NCBI GenBank assembly: GCA_004431415.1
Contig: QPMI01000482.1
Span: forward strand, 372,001-436,000
Length of the DNA: 64,000 nucleotides
Direction: 5' to 3'
Origin: Cyanophora paradoxa
Taxonomy: Eukaryota; Glaucocystophyceae; Cyanophorales; Cyanophoraceae
In this document: piece by piece, positions 32,435 to 44,023 of the stretch
How the letters are laid out: every line of letters begins with the position of its first letter
Position numbering within the stretch: position 1 is the first letter of the stretch
Program-made: the position numbers and the translations under genes
Notes under the pieces: model-generated
The model's input: the letters and a program-made list of their open reading frames with translations, nothing else
Told to the model about the DNA's origin: nothing
Databases searched by the model: none

Positions 32435-34614
32435 GCGGCGGCGGACGCGCTGGCGGACGCCGTGGCGCCGCCGGCGGGCGAGTACGCGGCGGGCGAGGGC
32501 GAGTGGTGGACGGGCGGCGCGGCGGCGCGGCGCGCGCACGACGAGCGGCTCGCGATGGCGCGCCCCGCTCCCCTCCCGCGCCGGCGCTCGGGGGGCGCGG
32601 CTGACGCGGCCGCGGCCCGCAGGACGTGTGGAACGCGGACAAGGAGACGCAGATGCGCGCGAGGCAACGCCCCGCCCCGCCCGACGCAGGTGGGCCCCAG
32701 CCCCGCGCGCTCCTCCCGCTCCCTGAGGCCGCGGCAGGCGACTGCGCGGCGAGGATGACCGAGTTCGCGGACTGGCTTCGGAGCGACGCGCCCGAGGGCC
32801 GCGGCGCCTTCCGCCCTGCCGCCCCCGAGGGCGCCGCTGCGAATGGCGCGCCGGAGGCCGGCACGGCCGCGTCGGTCGGGGCGGGCCTGCTCGCTGCTTA
32901 CGACGCCCAGATCCTCAAGGCGCGCCCCGGGGCCCCGCTGGCGGTGCCCTCCCGCCCTGACGGGCGCCGGGGCGGGTGCGTAGGACCTGGAGCTGTGGCG
33001 GGCGGAGGCGTACGACGGCTTCCCGATGCACCTCGCGCGCGACATCGCCGGCCTCGCCTCCTCCATCAAGGTCCCGCCGGCCCCGCCCCGGCCCCCGCCC
33101 GCTGCCTCCGCCCCCCGCGCTCTTTGCGAGCGGGGGCGCAGGCAGCGGGGACGGGCCGGCCCGGAGCACCGGGACCCGCACGAGTTCCTGCGCGACTACC
33201 TCCGCTACGTCCTCCAGCCGGCGCGCCGCCCCGCGCCCCGCGCCCGTCCCGGCGCCCCCGCTGACCGCCCGCAGGCGTACCAGTCGGCGCTGGCCAAGGC
33301 GGCGGGGGGCCGCTGCCACCCGACCCCGCCCGGCAGGCCGCCGAGCTCGCGGCGATCCACAGGTCCGCCGGGCGCGGCGCGGCGGGGCGGGGCGCGGGCG
33401 GGGCGCCCGAGCCTCGCTGCGCGCAGGATCGCGGAGGCGCTGGCTGGCCACAACAGCGCGGACCCCAATACGGAGGACGCGCGCGGTGCGCGGCCCTGCG
33501 CCTCCGGCCCCGCGCCGCGCCGCGCGGGGCGGGGCGGGCGGTGAGGGGCGGCGGGCGGGCAGGGGCGCGGGGGCGGTGCTGGAGGCGATGGAGGCGCTGG
33601 CGGACGCGGTGGACCCGCCGGCGCACGTGCCCCGCAGCGACCAGCGCCGCATGGACGAGCGCCTCCTCGACGTGCCCGCCGCCCCCGGCTCGCTCGCTCG
33701 GCGCGGCGCGTCGGACGCGCGGGCGCAGGCGGTGGACGAGGCGATCGAGGAGGCGAAGGACGGCGTGGGCCCCGCGATGGACGCCGCGATGGCGGAGCTC
33801 GCCGCGGCGGCCGAGGCGCGCGCCGAGGCCGCCCTCGGGCGCGAGCTCGCCCCCGGGAGCGCCCCGGCATGCTCCTCGCCGCCATCGTCGAGGCCCGCCC
33901 GCCCCGCACCGCCCCGCCCCGCCTGCCCCGGCCTCTGACCGCCCCGCAGGCGTTCGACAACCCCGTCTCCCCCGTGCACCGCATCGTGCTCACCAACGAG
34001 GGCGGGGAGGAGGCGGACGCGGCGACGCGGGTGCGGCCGCCGGCAGCGGGCCGCCCGGGCCGCTGACGGGGCGGGGGGCAGCTGGAGGAGCTGCGGAACA
34101 AGATTCCGCTCGTGCTGCAGGCAGCGGAGGGGGACGAGGACAGCGCCCTGCGCCTCATGCTCTTCCTCGCCGTCCACGTGCCCGCCCCCGGCGCCCCGCC
34201 CCCGCGCGCCCCGGCGCGAGCCCGCCGGCAGCGGCTGCCGGAGGGGGCGTTCGGGCGGTGGGGCCGGGCTGGTCCGCGAGGCGTCCTTCTGGACGAACGC
34301 GAGCGGCAAGGCCGGGGTGCGCGGCGCCGGCCGCCTCGGGGCGCGGGGGCTCGACGCGGCCGACGCGGCGGGCGCAGGAGATGGAGACGAAGGAGAGCCT
34401 CGAGGGCGCCGCCGTCGCCCTCGGCGCCGACGAGGCCCGCCCCGCCCCGCCCCGCCCCGCCCGGGCACCGCAGCTCCAATGAGACGGTACCCCGCAGGTG
34501 GGGGAGGACGAGCTGCTGGGCGGCCTGGAGCCCTCGGGCGAGGACCAGCTCGGCGGCGGCGGCCTCGAGGGGACGCCCCTCACCGGCTCCGGCATGCCCC
34601 TCGGTCTCTTGTAG
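32435..34614 (+). CDS. Unrecognised multi-exon protein, copy C
   Basis: Complete counterpart of 11153-13349 with the same exon order, from ADALADAVAPP to EDELLGGLEPSGED, and TAG at 34612-34614. It differs from copy A mainly by G/C run lengths within introns and a few exon bases. Introns with GC donors are conserved. The first exon is unresolved, as in copy A. Confidence 0.6.
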
Positions 34615-34760
34615 TGCGCCCCCTCCAACCGCCCCGCTATTTCGTCACGCTATCCGCTCTCTGCTTCGCCACGGTATTTCTGTATGCAGCTGCGTAGTTG
34701 TATACTTTTCGAATCCAGGATGTCAAAATTATTACTAGTTCTCCAAAAGAGCCCGCTGAG

Positions 34761-34937
34761 CTACGCCTCGGGCCCCGCGCGGTGCTCCAGAGCGAAGCCG
34801 GCCATGCTCAGCTCGCCGCGGCCGCCGGACCCGTCGCTGCCGCCTCGGTCGACGTCCAGCGCGAAGTTCGTCACGCGCCTGCCGGGCTGATTGAGCCCCC
34901 AGGCCCGGGCCTCGTTCTCATTGGGGCCATGCCCCAT
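34761..34937 (-). CDS. Small ORF of 58 aa (copy C)
   Basis: Same ORF as 13495-13671, with the same length and frame (ATG 34937, TAG 34761-34763). Its identity with copy A reflects the recent duplication and is not independent evidence of selection. Confidence 0.33.
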   Translation of the reverse strand: MGHGPNENEARAWGLNQPGRRVTNFALDVDRGGSDGSGGRGELSMAGFALEHRAGPEA

Positions 34938-35519
34938 GGCCAGCTAGTTCCAGCACTCGGAAGATCGATATATCATGATCAGACGTCGACATGTTCGCCA
35001 GTCTGCATGGAACGCCGAATCGAAGCCCTACGTATACATGCAATTAAAAAAAATGCAAGCTAGTTTGGATGGGCCCCGATTTCGCCCCCCAAATGCCCGA
35101 CAGAGCTAGAGACGGCTGCGATGAATCGGATCCGGACGTTTTTAATTTCTTTTGATAAGTTGATTGTGAAGCTTCAAAGATTTTCACATCACTCAAGAGT
35201 CTGCACATGTACATTAAACTACAAGGGATCGATTCATCACGGCGAGCACGTTAAGTATATCGATATCGTGCCGGCCGCTGCCACTTTCTGTAACTTACTA
35301 AAGAAAAGCTGCCCGGTCTACATACACAGGTTGATATGGAAAATATTTTATGGTGTCTATAGCTAACAGGCCTGCGATCAGTGGAAAATCAGGCCAACGG
35401 CTATAGCTATATATAGCTATAGCTAGGGCATCATGTCATACCTTCATGAATGCTCCTTAATATCTAATAGCTAGAAAGGTAACTAAGTGGAGCATTTCGT
35501 GACAGGCTGCTGGGCCTAG

Positions 35520-38117
35520 TTAAACGGCGGCGGCGATCTCGGGCTGCTGGGGGGCGGCGGCGACGCTGACGGCGACGGGGGCGGCGCCCATGGGACGCGG
35601 TCGTAGTTGTAGGCGACAGGGGCCTTGCCGAGCTCGACGTCGGCGTCGGCGCCCTTGGCGACGTAGTTCTCCTCGTTGGCGCCCTCGGAGGAGGCCTCGC
35701 CGTCGAGCTCGCCCTCGCCCTCCTGCTCGACGCGGGAGAGGGAGCGGGCGTAGCTCCACGAGGAGAGGGTGAAGCCGCCGCAGATCGCCAGGTTGAGGAA
35801 GAGCGAGATGCTCAGCAGCGTGATCGACGCGATGTACGTCCCTGCGCGGGCCAACGCGCTCAGTTCGACCGGGAGGGCAGGCTGGGACGGCGAGGGCGGG
35901 TGGGCATGCGCACCGATCTTGTAGGAGACGCAGAAGGACCAGTCCCAGACGAGCATCCAGTAGAAGAAGCGCTGCACGCCCCCGGCGCGTCCTCGTAGCC
36001 CTGCCCGAACGCGTCGGGGGGGCGAGGGGAAGAGGGCGGGGCGGGGGCCAGTGGGGGGCCCGACCTCGGCGAGGTCGGCGATGTTGAGGGCCATGGTGAT
36101 GAGGAAGGAGACGAGGGCGCCCCCGAAGACGACCCACGCCACCACCCGCGTCGCGTGCTTCGAGAAGGTCCGCATCGTCGCCGGGAAGATCGAGAGCGCC
36201 CACGGCAGCAGCGCCAGCGTCGTCACCGCCAGCCACAGCGCGCACACCAGCTCCCCGTTCCAGCTGCCCCCGCTCCCGTTCAGGCGGGGGCGGCGGGAGC
36301 TGGGGATGGACTGGGGGGGCGGGGGCACCTCTTCATGCGCTCGTCGCCGCCGCCGCAGACGATGAGGCCGACGATGACGTTGCACCAGATGTACAGGCCC
36401 CAGTAGAACGTGCGCCTTCGGATTCGAGCGCGCGTCAGCTCGAGCCCGGATGCATAGCACAGGGCAGCGCGACGCGATTGCAAGGGCGCACTTGCGGCCG
36501 CTGCGGGCGGTGTCCTTGTCGAAGATCTCGTCGCGGTAGACGTAAAGGTAGAAGCCGCCGAGGATCGCCCAGTAGCCGAAGTACGCGATGAACTGGCGAA
36601 AATCAAGGCGATGTCAGCGACGAGTTGCGGGGCGGGGGCCGGCGGGGCGGGGTCGGACCTCGAGGAAGGTGGGCGAGTCGGTGTAGCCGAAGAGGTACCG
36701 CAGCATCGTGAAGAAGCCGTTGTTCTTCTTGTGCGCCGCCCAGCTGCCCGGGGGGAGAGCGCCGGTCAGGCCGCCGCCCGCCGTTGCGTGCGATCATATT
36801 ATAGAGCGGCGCGCGCGCACGAGATGTCCCAGAGCTTCTGGTTCCACCAGGGCTTGGCGGTGACGGGCAGGCCGGCGCCCTTGTTGTCGTAGAGGCCGAA
36901 CCAGTCGGCCTCCTGCAGCTCGCTGCGGGGGGCGCGCGTGAGCTCGAGGGCGCGGGGCGGCTCGGGGAGGAGGCTGCGGGGCGCACTGGAAGGCGCGGGA
37001 GGAGAGGCCGGCGGCGAAGAGCATGAGGAGGGCGTTGGACCAGAAGAAGAACTGGCGGATGTTGAGCTTGAGCGAGCCCCGGAAGAAGAAGTACGCTGCC
37101 CCCGCCCCCGCTCAGCGCCCCGCGTCGCCATCGCGATCGGAGGGGGCGGGGCGATCGCGACGCACAGACGACGCAGGCGGCGAGGATGCCGCATATGCCG
37201 GGGAGGGGAACGCGCTTCGGGTCGTCGGCGTCGGAGCCTCCGATGACGAGCAGCACGATCTCGATGCCCTCCTTGACCACTTGCAGGAAGGCCAGCGAGA
37301 TCATCGACCACCGCTGCCGCGCGCGACGAGCCAGTCAGAAGCTGTGGAGTAACAGGAGGCAGAATGTGTTTCAATCCAATTAAAAGGCAAGCACCGAATT
37401 CTTATCGAGGGCGACGGTGACGGCTTTGGCCATCTCGGCGGCGAGGTTTCGGGCGTTCTTCATCGACCAGAGGATCATGTACGAGACGAAGACCATGGCG
37501 ATGAGGAAGGTGATCCCCTCGAAGACTGCGGGGGTCCCTCGGCGTGAGGCGGGGGGGCGATCGCGACCGACGCCAAGGGGGGACGCACCGTACGCGTTCT
37601 TGCCGGCGAAGAGCTGCTGGTTCTGCTGGTACTTGAGCACGCCGAACGCTATTCCTATAATTATTGAGACTGCGACTCCTAACCCCGTCCCGATCCATAC
37701 GTCGCGCTTGTATTTCTGCGCGCACACCCGCGTCAGAATCGGCCAGAGGTGGAAGGCGTCGCGCGGCAGAAGGAAAGATCAAGGTAATGTAAAGCAGCGC
37801 GGCTCGCCTGGTTCCCGGTCTTCTCAAGGTGGCCGAGGAGGATACCGACGACGAGGCAGATTTCTGCGAGCGGGGTCGTCGGCGGCCTGGATTCGAAGAA
37901 GCGGACGGAAGCACGTGCACGCGGCCGCAAGCTCCAACGAGCCGGCCGCGGGCGTCTGCTATTCAAATGCGAACGCGCTCACCGGCCGTCTCTCTCTATT
38001 CGACGAGGAGGGCGGCGATCAGCGACGGAAGAATCGCGGGCGTCGAGGACGGGGGCGGCACGGGCGCAAACGTACAAGGGCGATGAAGAACGCCGCGACA
38101 CTGAAGACGGAACCCAT
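35520..38117 (-). CDS. FTR1: FTR1-family iron permease, copy C
   Basis: ATG 38117 to TAA 35520-35522. It carries RETAE and KEGIE, the FGYTDSP exon and the same multi-helix C-terminal extension. The intron between VALDKNS and RWSMISLAF is single here, giving the simplest and probably ancestral gene structure. Small base losses (near 35592 and 35985) affect C-terminal exons relative to A and B. Confidence 0.88.
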
Positions 38118-39198
38118 CGTTCGAGTCGCGGACTGAGGCGAGCGATGCGCGGCCTTCTCCGATGCGAACTACGTCGTTCGCGTGCGTATAAATGACTACG
38201 CGCTTGCGCCGCCGACCCGCTGCTGATGCTCACGCGCTGGTGCGAATGCTCGCCGCCTTGCTTTCTGCGCTCCTATAACTGCCGCTGGATTCCCTAAGAT
38301 CTGCTCCGGGATCCTTGATATCGATAAGCCTTGCATGATCGTGAAGATCTAGATCAACTTGTGGCTAGAGCACAAAAAAGGCACGCGCCCAGAAGGAAGG
38401 GATTGGCCGCTGGCACGCGCTCGCGGCCGGTGACCCGCCGGTCCGCGCGGCGCGCGCCCACTCAATTGATCACAATGATGGATGTGCTCGCAGCCGATTT
38501 AACAACGATTCCACGGTCACTGACGGGCCAGTGACGGCTGCATGCATATATGACGGGCTCGAGCGAGAAGAAAAAGGCACACGCCAGCTCGCCCCCCTGG
38601 CGCACGCCCGCTCGCCCCCCCGCCTCCTTTTTCTGCGAGGGGGTACGTATATATATATATATAGACGGACTTGAGCGCCGCGCGCTAGCGCTTGTAATTG
38701 CCGCTTTAGGCCCAGACTCCGCCCAGTGCTCGCTTGCCCAGTGCTTGCGCACATGCGCATGCGCGTGCGTTCGTGCGCTACCGGGCGCTTCGTGCGGAAG
38801 CGACTTCATGATCCGCTCTCGCCGCGCCTTGCTCTCCGCTTCATGATAAGCTCGCCGAGCAGCGCATCGAAGCTGCGCGCGAGCCGCGGAGCGCGCGCGT
38901 GCTGCAGTGCGGCACTGCCGCAGCGGACTCGGGAACTACAACGCTAGTGCCCGCGGCCCTCGGCCGGGAGCACGGACGAATTCGTCGCCTGTCGCCTGCA
39001 TGCCGCAGCTGCAGTGGGCGTGCGGCCGCGCTCAGGGATGAAGGCCTAGGCGGGCAGGGATGTCCTTCTACAAGTGCTCGCTGCGGCTGGTAGCCCGGAC
39101 GGATTCAAACCCCTCGCGGGCAAAGAGAGACAGGAACGTGCACACGGGGAGAAGGAAGGCGGGGGGCTGTAGGGGGGGGGAGCTCGAGGGGGAGGGGG

Positions 39199-42100
39199 CT
39201 AGGCCTGGTGGACGGCCTGGAGGCGGGGGTCCTCCCGCAGGCGCCGGTCCATCTCCGTGTACTTCAGCAGCGCCTGCTCCTCGTGCCGCTTGAGACGCTG
39301 GTCCAGGATCTGCCGCCCCGCCCCCGCCCCCCGTCGGCCCGGCCCTCGGGGGGGGGGGGCGGCGCCTCTGGTCGCCCCGCCGGCGAGCGCGGGGGCGCAC
39401 CTGGATGCGGAAGGCCGCGTCCTGGCAGTAGCGCTCGTACTCCTCCTCCTCGTTCTTGTCCAGGTGGTCCCTGCCCGCACCCGGCCCCCTCCTCAGGCCC
39501 GCCCCGCACCCACGGGGGCCCGCCTTCGGCACTACACGCTGACCTGTTGCGCTGGTAGGCGTTCTGGCGCTTGAGGAGGTTCGAGTTCTCCTCGTCCAAC
39601 CGGCTCTGCCCGCGCCGCGCCGTCGGCCGGCCGCCGGGCTCGCGAGGCGGGCGGCGCGGGCGGGGCGGGGGCACCTGGATGATGTTCGCGCGCTCGATGA
39701 GGCGCTCCTTGAGGGCCTTGAGGCACCCGTCCTTGACCTGCACCCCGCGGCGCTGAGAACGGCGGGGGCGGGCTGGGTGCGGCAAGGGGGCCCGCCTTGA
39801 GCGCCGCGTCGCGGTTGAGCGGCTTGCCCTGCTTCGCCTGCAGGGGGGTGAGGAGGGTGGGGGATACACGACCGGGGGTAGGAGGGGGGCTACCGCGTCG
39901 GGGAGGAAGGCCCAGAGGTAGTCCTTCTCCGTCTTCGCCTCCGCCTCCGCCTCCGCCTCCCGCGAGAGCTCCTTCTCGTCCTTCTGGGGGGGAGTGAGCC
40001 GCGGGGGGGTACCGGGGCGACACCGGAGGGGGCGGGGGTACGGCTCGCCTTGCGGCGGAAGACCTCGTAGGGGGAGATCACGAGGACGATCGCCTGCTCC
40101 TCCTTCATGCGCGTCTGGAGAGAGGGGCGTGCCGGGCTCAGCGGGGCCGGGGGGTGCGGCGCAGGGCGGGGGCAGGGGGTACCATGTAGATGTCCTTCGA
40201 CTCGCGCTCCGACTCGCGGACCGCCTGCTGGCACTCCTTCTCGGCGCTGGGCGCGATTCAGACCAGGGGTACGCTAGGGGAGCGGAGGGGGGTACGCGGA
40301 CGCACTGCAGGACGCGCTGGTAGTCCTCCAGCAGGATCGGCTTCTTCGGCTCCCGCGCGAACGGGTCGACCTGCGCCCGGGTCCGATGAGGAGGGGGGGA
40401 GGGTACGAGAGGATACGGGAGTGGGGACGGACCGAGTTGATGTCGGTGCGGCCGTCCTTGCTGTACTCCCGCGAGGAGGCGGTGATGCGCCCCGGCGCCG
40501 TGTGGTACTCCACCCGGATCCGCCCCTGCGCACGCCTCAGACGGGCGGCCCGCCGGCGCGGGCCGGCGCGCGGGGCGGCGCGCCTGGGTCATGTAGTACG
40601 TCCGCTTCGCGATGTCCGACTCCGCGTCGATCGCTGCGCGGCGGCGGGGGGCGGACGCTCGGACGCTCGGAGGGTAGGGCCCCGGGGGTGGCGGACCGCG
40701 GTTCCGGGAGTACTTCTCCGTCATCTTCTTGATCGTGAGGTCCGCCGTGTCCCCCCGCCACTGCGCGGGGCCGGCCTCGGGAGGGCGCAGGGCAGCGGCG
40801 GGGCGGGGGCGGGGGCGGGCCTTGTCGGAGCCCTCGTAGGTCACCGAGCGGTACACGAGGCGGTCGTCCCGCTCCGTGAACACCTCCACCGTCTGCGGCC
40901 CGGCCCGGAGCAGCGGCGTCAGCGGGGCGGGGCCGGTGGGGGCTCGGGTGCGGCGCTCGGGGCGGGGCGGGCCTTGCGGCCGAAGGTCTCGACGCGCTGG
41001 ACGAGGCCGTCGAGGCGCGCCGACGGGTAGAAGTTCAGCTCCCTCTTCTGGCCCTCGATCACCACGATCTGCCCGCCCGGCGGGTCAGGGGGGAGGGGCG
41101 GGGGGCGCTCCGCGGGCCGGGCCGGACCTCGCGGAGGCCGTGCGAGCGGCCGGCAGCGAACGACTCGACGTGCCGCGCCTCCTTCGGGAACCGCCTGCGC
41201 CCCGCGCTCGGCCGCCGCAGAGGCGGAGGCGGGCGGGAGGGGGGTACCGTCGCTCCGAGAGCTTGTCCCGGCGGTGCCGGAACTCCTCGCGGACCTCCAC
41301 CGGATCCAGGCCCTGCGGGGGGTACGCTTGAGGATTCGGGAGGGGGAGGGAAGGGAGGCGGCGCCGACCTCGTCGTCGTCGAAGACGGTGAGGCGGGATA
41401 CCATGCCGTCCTCCCGCGCGTAGTCCGCGAACAGCTCCTGGGAGCCGGGGGGCGTGATGGGGGGTAGAGGGAGGGGCAGGGGCAGGGGAGGGCCGCACGA
41501 GCTTGACGCGGCTGTAGGAGTTGACCTTGGAGCCCTTGGAGAAGGCCTGGGGGAGGGGGCGGCGGGGCGTCAGCGCCGGCACCCCCTCCCCGACCGGGGC
41601 GACGGCACCTTGACGTAGGCGTCGCGCGTGAGCTTGACGCGGGCAGCCCACGGCGGGGGCACCTCCGGCAGCTGCACGTCCTGCGGGGGGAAGAGGGGCG
41701 CTCAGCACGGGCCCCCGGGGCGACGCGTAGCCCCCGGACCTCTGCGGCGAGGGCGGCGGCCTCGGGGTTCTCCTTCGCGAGGGCCTTCGAGCCCGCCCCG
41801 TGGTCCCCCGTCAGCACCTGCGGGGGGGGGGGGGGGGGGGGGGGGGGAGTGAGGCCGAGGGGTGGAGGAGCGCGGGGGTACGGCGCCGGACCTCCTCCTC
41901 GGCGGCGGCGGCCGCGCGCTCGGTGTCCGCCGAGAAGGGGTCCACGAAGACGTACTCCCAGCTCTCGAGGTCGTGCAGCTCGTAGCTCAGGTTCTGCGGG
42001 GGGGGGGGTACACTGAGCCGGCGAGGGGGGTGCGGGGAGGGGCGGGCGGGGGCACCTCGAGGGGGACGCCCTGCTGCATGTTGACCCAGTAGTTGGCGTT

Positions 42101-43610
42101 GTTCCAGACGGACTCGATCCCGCGGTAGGGCGAGGCGTGCACGGGGTACACCCGCCCCGTGCTCGGCTCGATGAACACGTGCTCCGGCACCTCCCGCTTG
42201 CCGGCCTGCGGGGGGCGTTGGGGGGCGCGGCCTGCGGGGCGGGAGGAGGCGGGTGGGGGGCACCTGGATGAGGACCCAGCAGTGGACGCGGACGTTCTCG
42301 AGCTCGTCCACCGGGCCCGGCTCCTGGGGCCGCGCGTGAGAGGCGCGGGGCGGGGCCGGCGGGGCGGGGCGGGCGGGGGCGGCGCACGGGCTCGGGCCGC
42401 TTGGCGAGGGCCTCCTCCATCTCCCGCCGGGCCTTCTCCTCGGCCGCCCGCTCGAACTTGGACTGGAGGACGGGCCGCGCCGGGATGCGGTACTTCCCGT
42501 TCTCGGCCCCCTCGTCCCCCTTCTTCTCCTGCTTCTCCTCCTTCGGCTCCAGCACGGGGCACGTGTCCTGCGCCCCGCGCCCCGCGCTCGCCCGGAGACG
42601 GGGCGCGGAGCTCGCGCCCGAGCCCCCGCACCTCGCTCTGGTCGCACATCGTGACGTGCTTGGGCGCGTACCCGCTCACGCAGTACGCGTCGTACCCCAC
42701 CTGCGGGACGGGAGCGTCGGAGGGGGAAGGGGGAGGCGGCGGGAGGGGTACGCACGCCGAGGAGGTAGGAGCAGAGGAGGGTGGCGAAGTCGAAGCAGTC
42801 GGCGCGCTGCGTCTTCACCACGAACGTCGGGCTGAAGACGTACGACGGCTGCGCGCCCGGCCGCGCCGCGCCGCCGCTCAGGCCGGCGCGATCACGGGTG
42901 CCGGCGCGGGGGCGGCGCGGACCAGGCGGACGGGGTCGTGGAGGGGGGTGTACGTGATGAAGTCGGCGAGGAAGCGGGCGCAGCGCTCGTAGTCGTAGAG
43001 CTCCGAGTAGGCGAGCTGCGTGGGGCGGATCGTGGTGCACACGAACTTCTGCTCGCGGCGCCGCCGTCTCGGCGTGAGCGAGCGGCGCGGGGGCCGGCCG
43101 GCCGGCGAGCGTGCCCCGCCGTGGTGGGACGCACTTTGATGCGGCACTCGTTGAGCGGCGTGAGCAGCAGCTCGCGGCGCTCCGGGTACTGCTCCACGAA
43201 CTCGCGGCGCCACTGCAAGCGGGCGGAGCGAGGCCCCGTCGGCAGGGCAACGGGGCCGGAATGCTGGGCGGGGGCGGCCGCGCCTGCTCGATGTAGTCGA
43301 AGGTTCTCAGCTCCTTCTCCGTGTGCGTGCTGTAAGACGGCGGCAGCTCCTCAGGGTCCGCAAGCTCGTCTGCGGCGCGGCGCCGCGCGGTCAGTTCGAA
43401 TGGGCGGAGTGGAGCCGCGCGCGGGAGGCAAGCCGAGCGGCTGCTGCGGTGACTAGGACCTTGTAGAGAAGCAAGGAAGGGACAGCGGGACGCACCGAGG
43501 CCGAAGTCCTTCCCGTGCATGAGCTGCATCGCTGCATAGCGGTCGCTGATCTCGGCCTCCGCTCCAAACTCCATCTCCGTGACAACAAAGTCCGATACCG
43601 CCGGCGGCAT
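39199..43610 (-). CDS. DRC7: Dynein regulatory complex subunit 7 (FAP50/CCDC135 type)
   Basis: Subunit of the axonemal nexin-dynein regulatory complex, which links doublet microtubules and regulates ciliary beating. About 30 exons splice in frame from ATG 43610 to TAG 39199-39201, giving about 840 aa, close to family length. Landmarks in order: FVCTTIRPTQLAYSELYDYE and ADCFDFATLLCSYLLG with YDAYCVSGYAPKHV (transglutaminase-like region); VHCWVLIQ; EHVFIEPSTGRVYPV; GIESVWNNANYWVNMQ; WEYVFVDPFS; RLDGLVQRVETFGRK; ERDDRLVYRSVTYEGSDK; IRVEYHTAPGRITASSREYS; EKDYLWAFLPDA; a helical C-terminus ending DRRLREDPRLQAVHQA. At least six introns use GC donors. The gene is divergent from the PIH/CS gene. Confidence 0.93.
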
Positions 43611-44023
43611 CGCCGCTGTGCTGCACTCCTACTTTAGCTAAGGATCCCAGGTGCCGGCCTGCTTGGTGTGCTGGATCACCAAGGCCTCCTCCAGTGCCTA
43701 ACTACGCTCTGCTTGCCGTCTGCCCGTCTGCGCTGCCGGCGAGCACGCACCGTTCGTCAACGGGCCTCCGCTGGGCGCTCCCAGGCGGCCGTAACTCTTG
43801 AAAGAGGCAGCGCTACGTTCGACTGCGATGCCCGTCGCTCTACGTAGCGCTTCTTTTGCGCCTTGTTCGTCTTCAGCTGTACCCCTCGCTTCCGAATTTG
43901 CGCCGCTTCCGCGATGAAGGTGCCGGCGCCGAGCTCACCGCTGGATGGTACACGCGATGCCATGACGTTGCCCTTTTCGAGGTCGCCCACGCACGCGGCG
44001 CAGGCGCCGACCCGAAGGAGCTG
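43611..44023. promoter_or_regulatory. Divergent 5' region of DRC7 and the PIH/CS gene
   Basis: About 410 bp between two ciliary-type genes on opposite strands, presumably a shared regulatory region. A short inverted repeat (TTGGTGTGCTGGATCACCAA) lies at about 43661-43682. No convincing RFX X-box was found by eye. A further 5' exon of the plus-strand gene could lie here. Confidence 0.4.

Larger units (their letters stand above)
27569..39081. repeat. Tandem segmental duplication, unit C (11,513 bp)
   Basis: Third direct unit, joined on its right to unique sequence leading into the DRC7 3' end. It has neither the 105-bp nor the 295-bp internal duplication and no large deletion, so its layout probably resembles the ancestral unit. 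Confidence 0.93.

Noticed and set aside
39060-39293. Plus-strand frame starting MSFYKCSLRL
   Set aside because: It overlaps the DRC7 3' end on the opposite strand, has no downstream exons and turns to low complexity.
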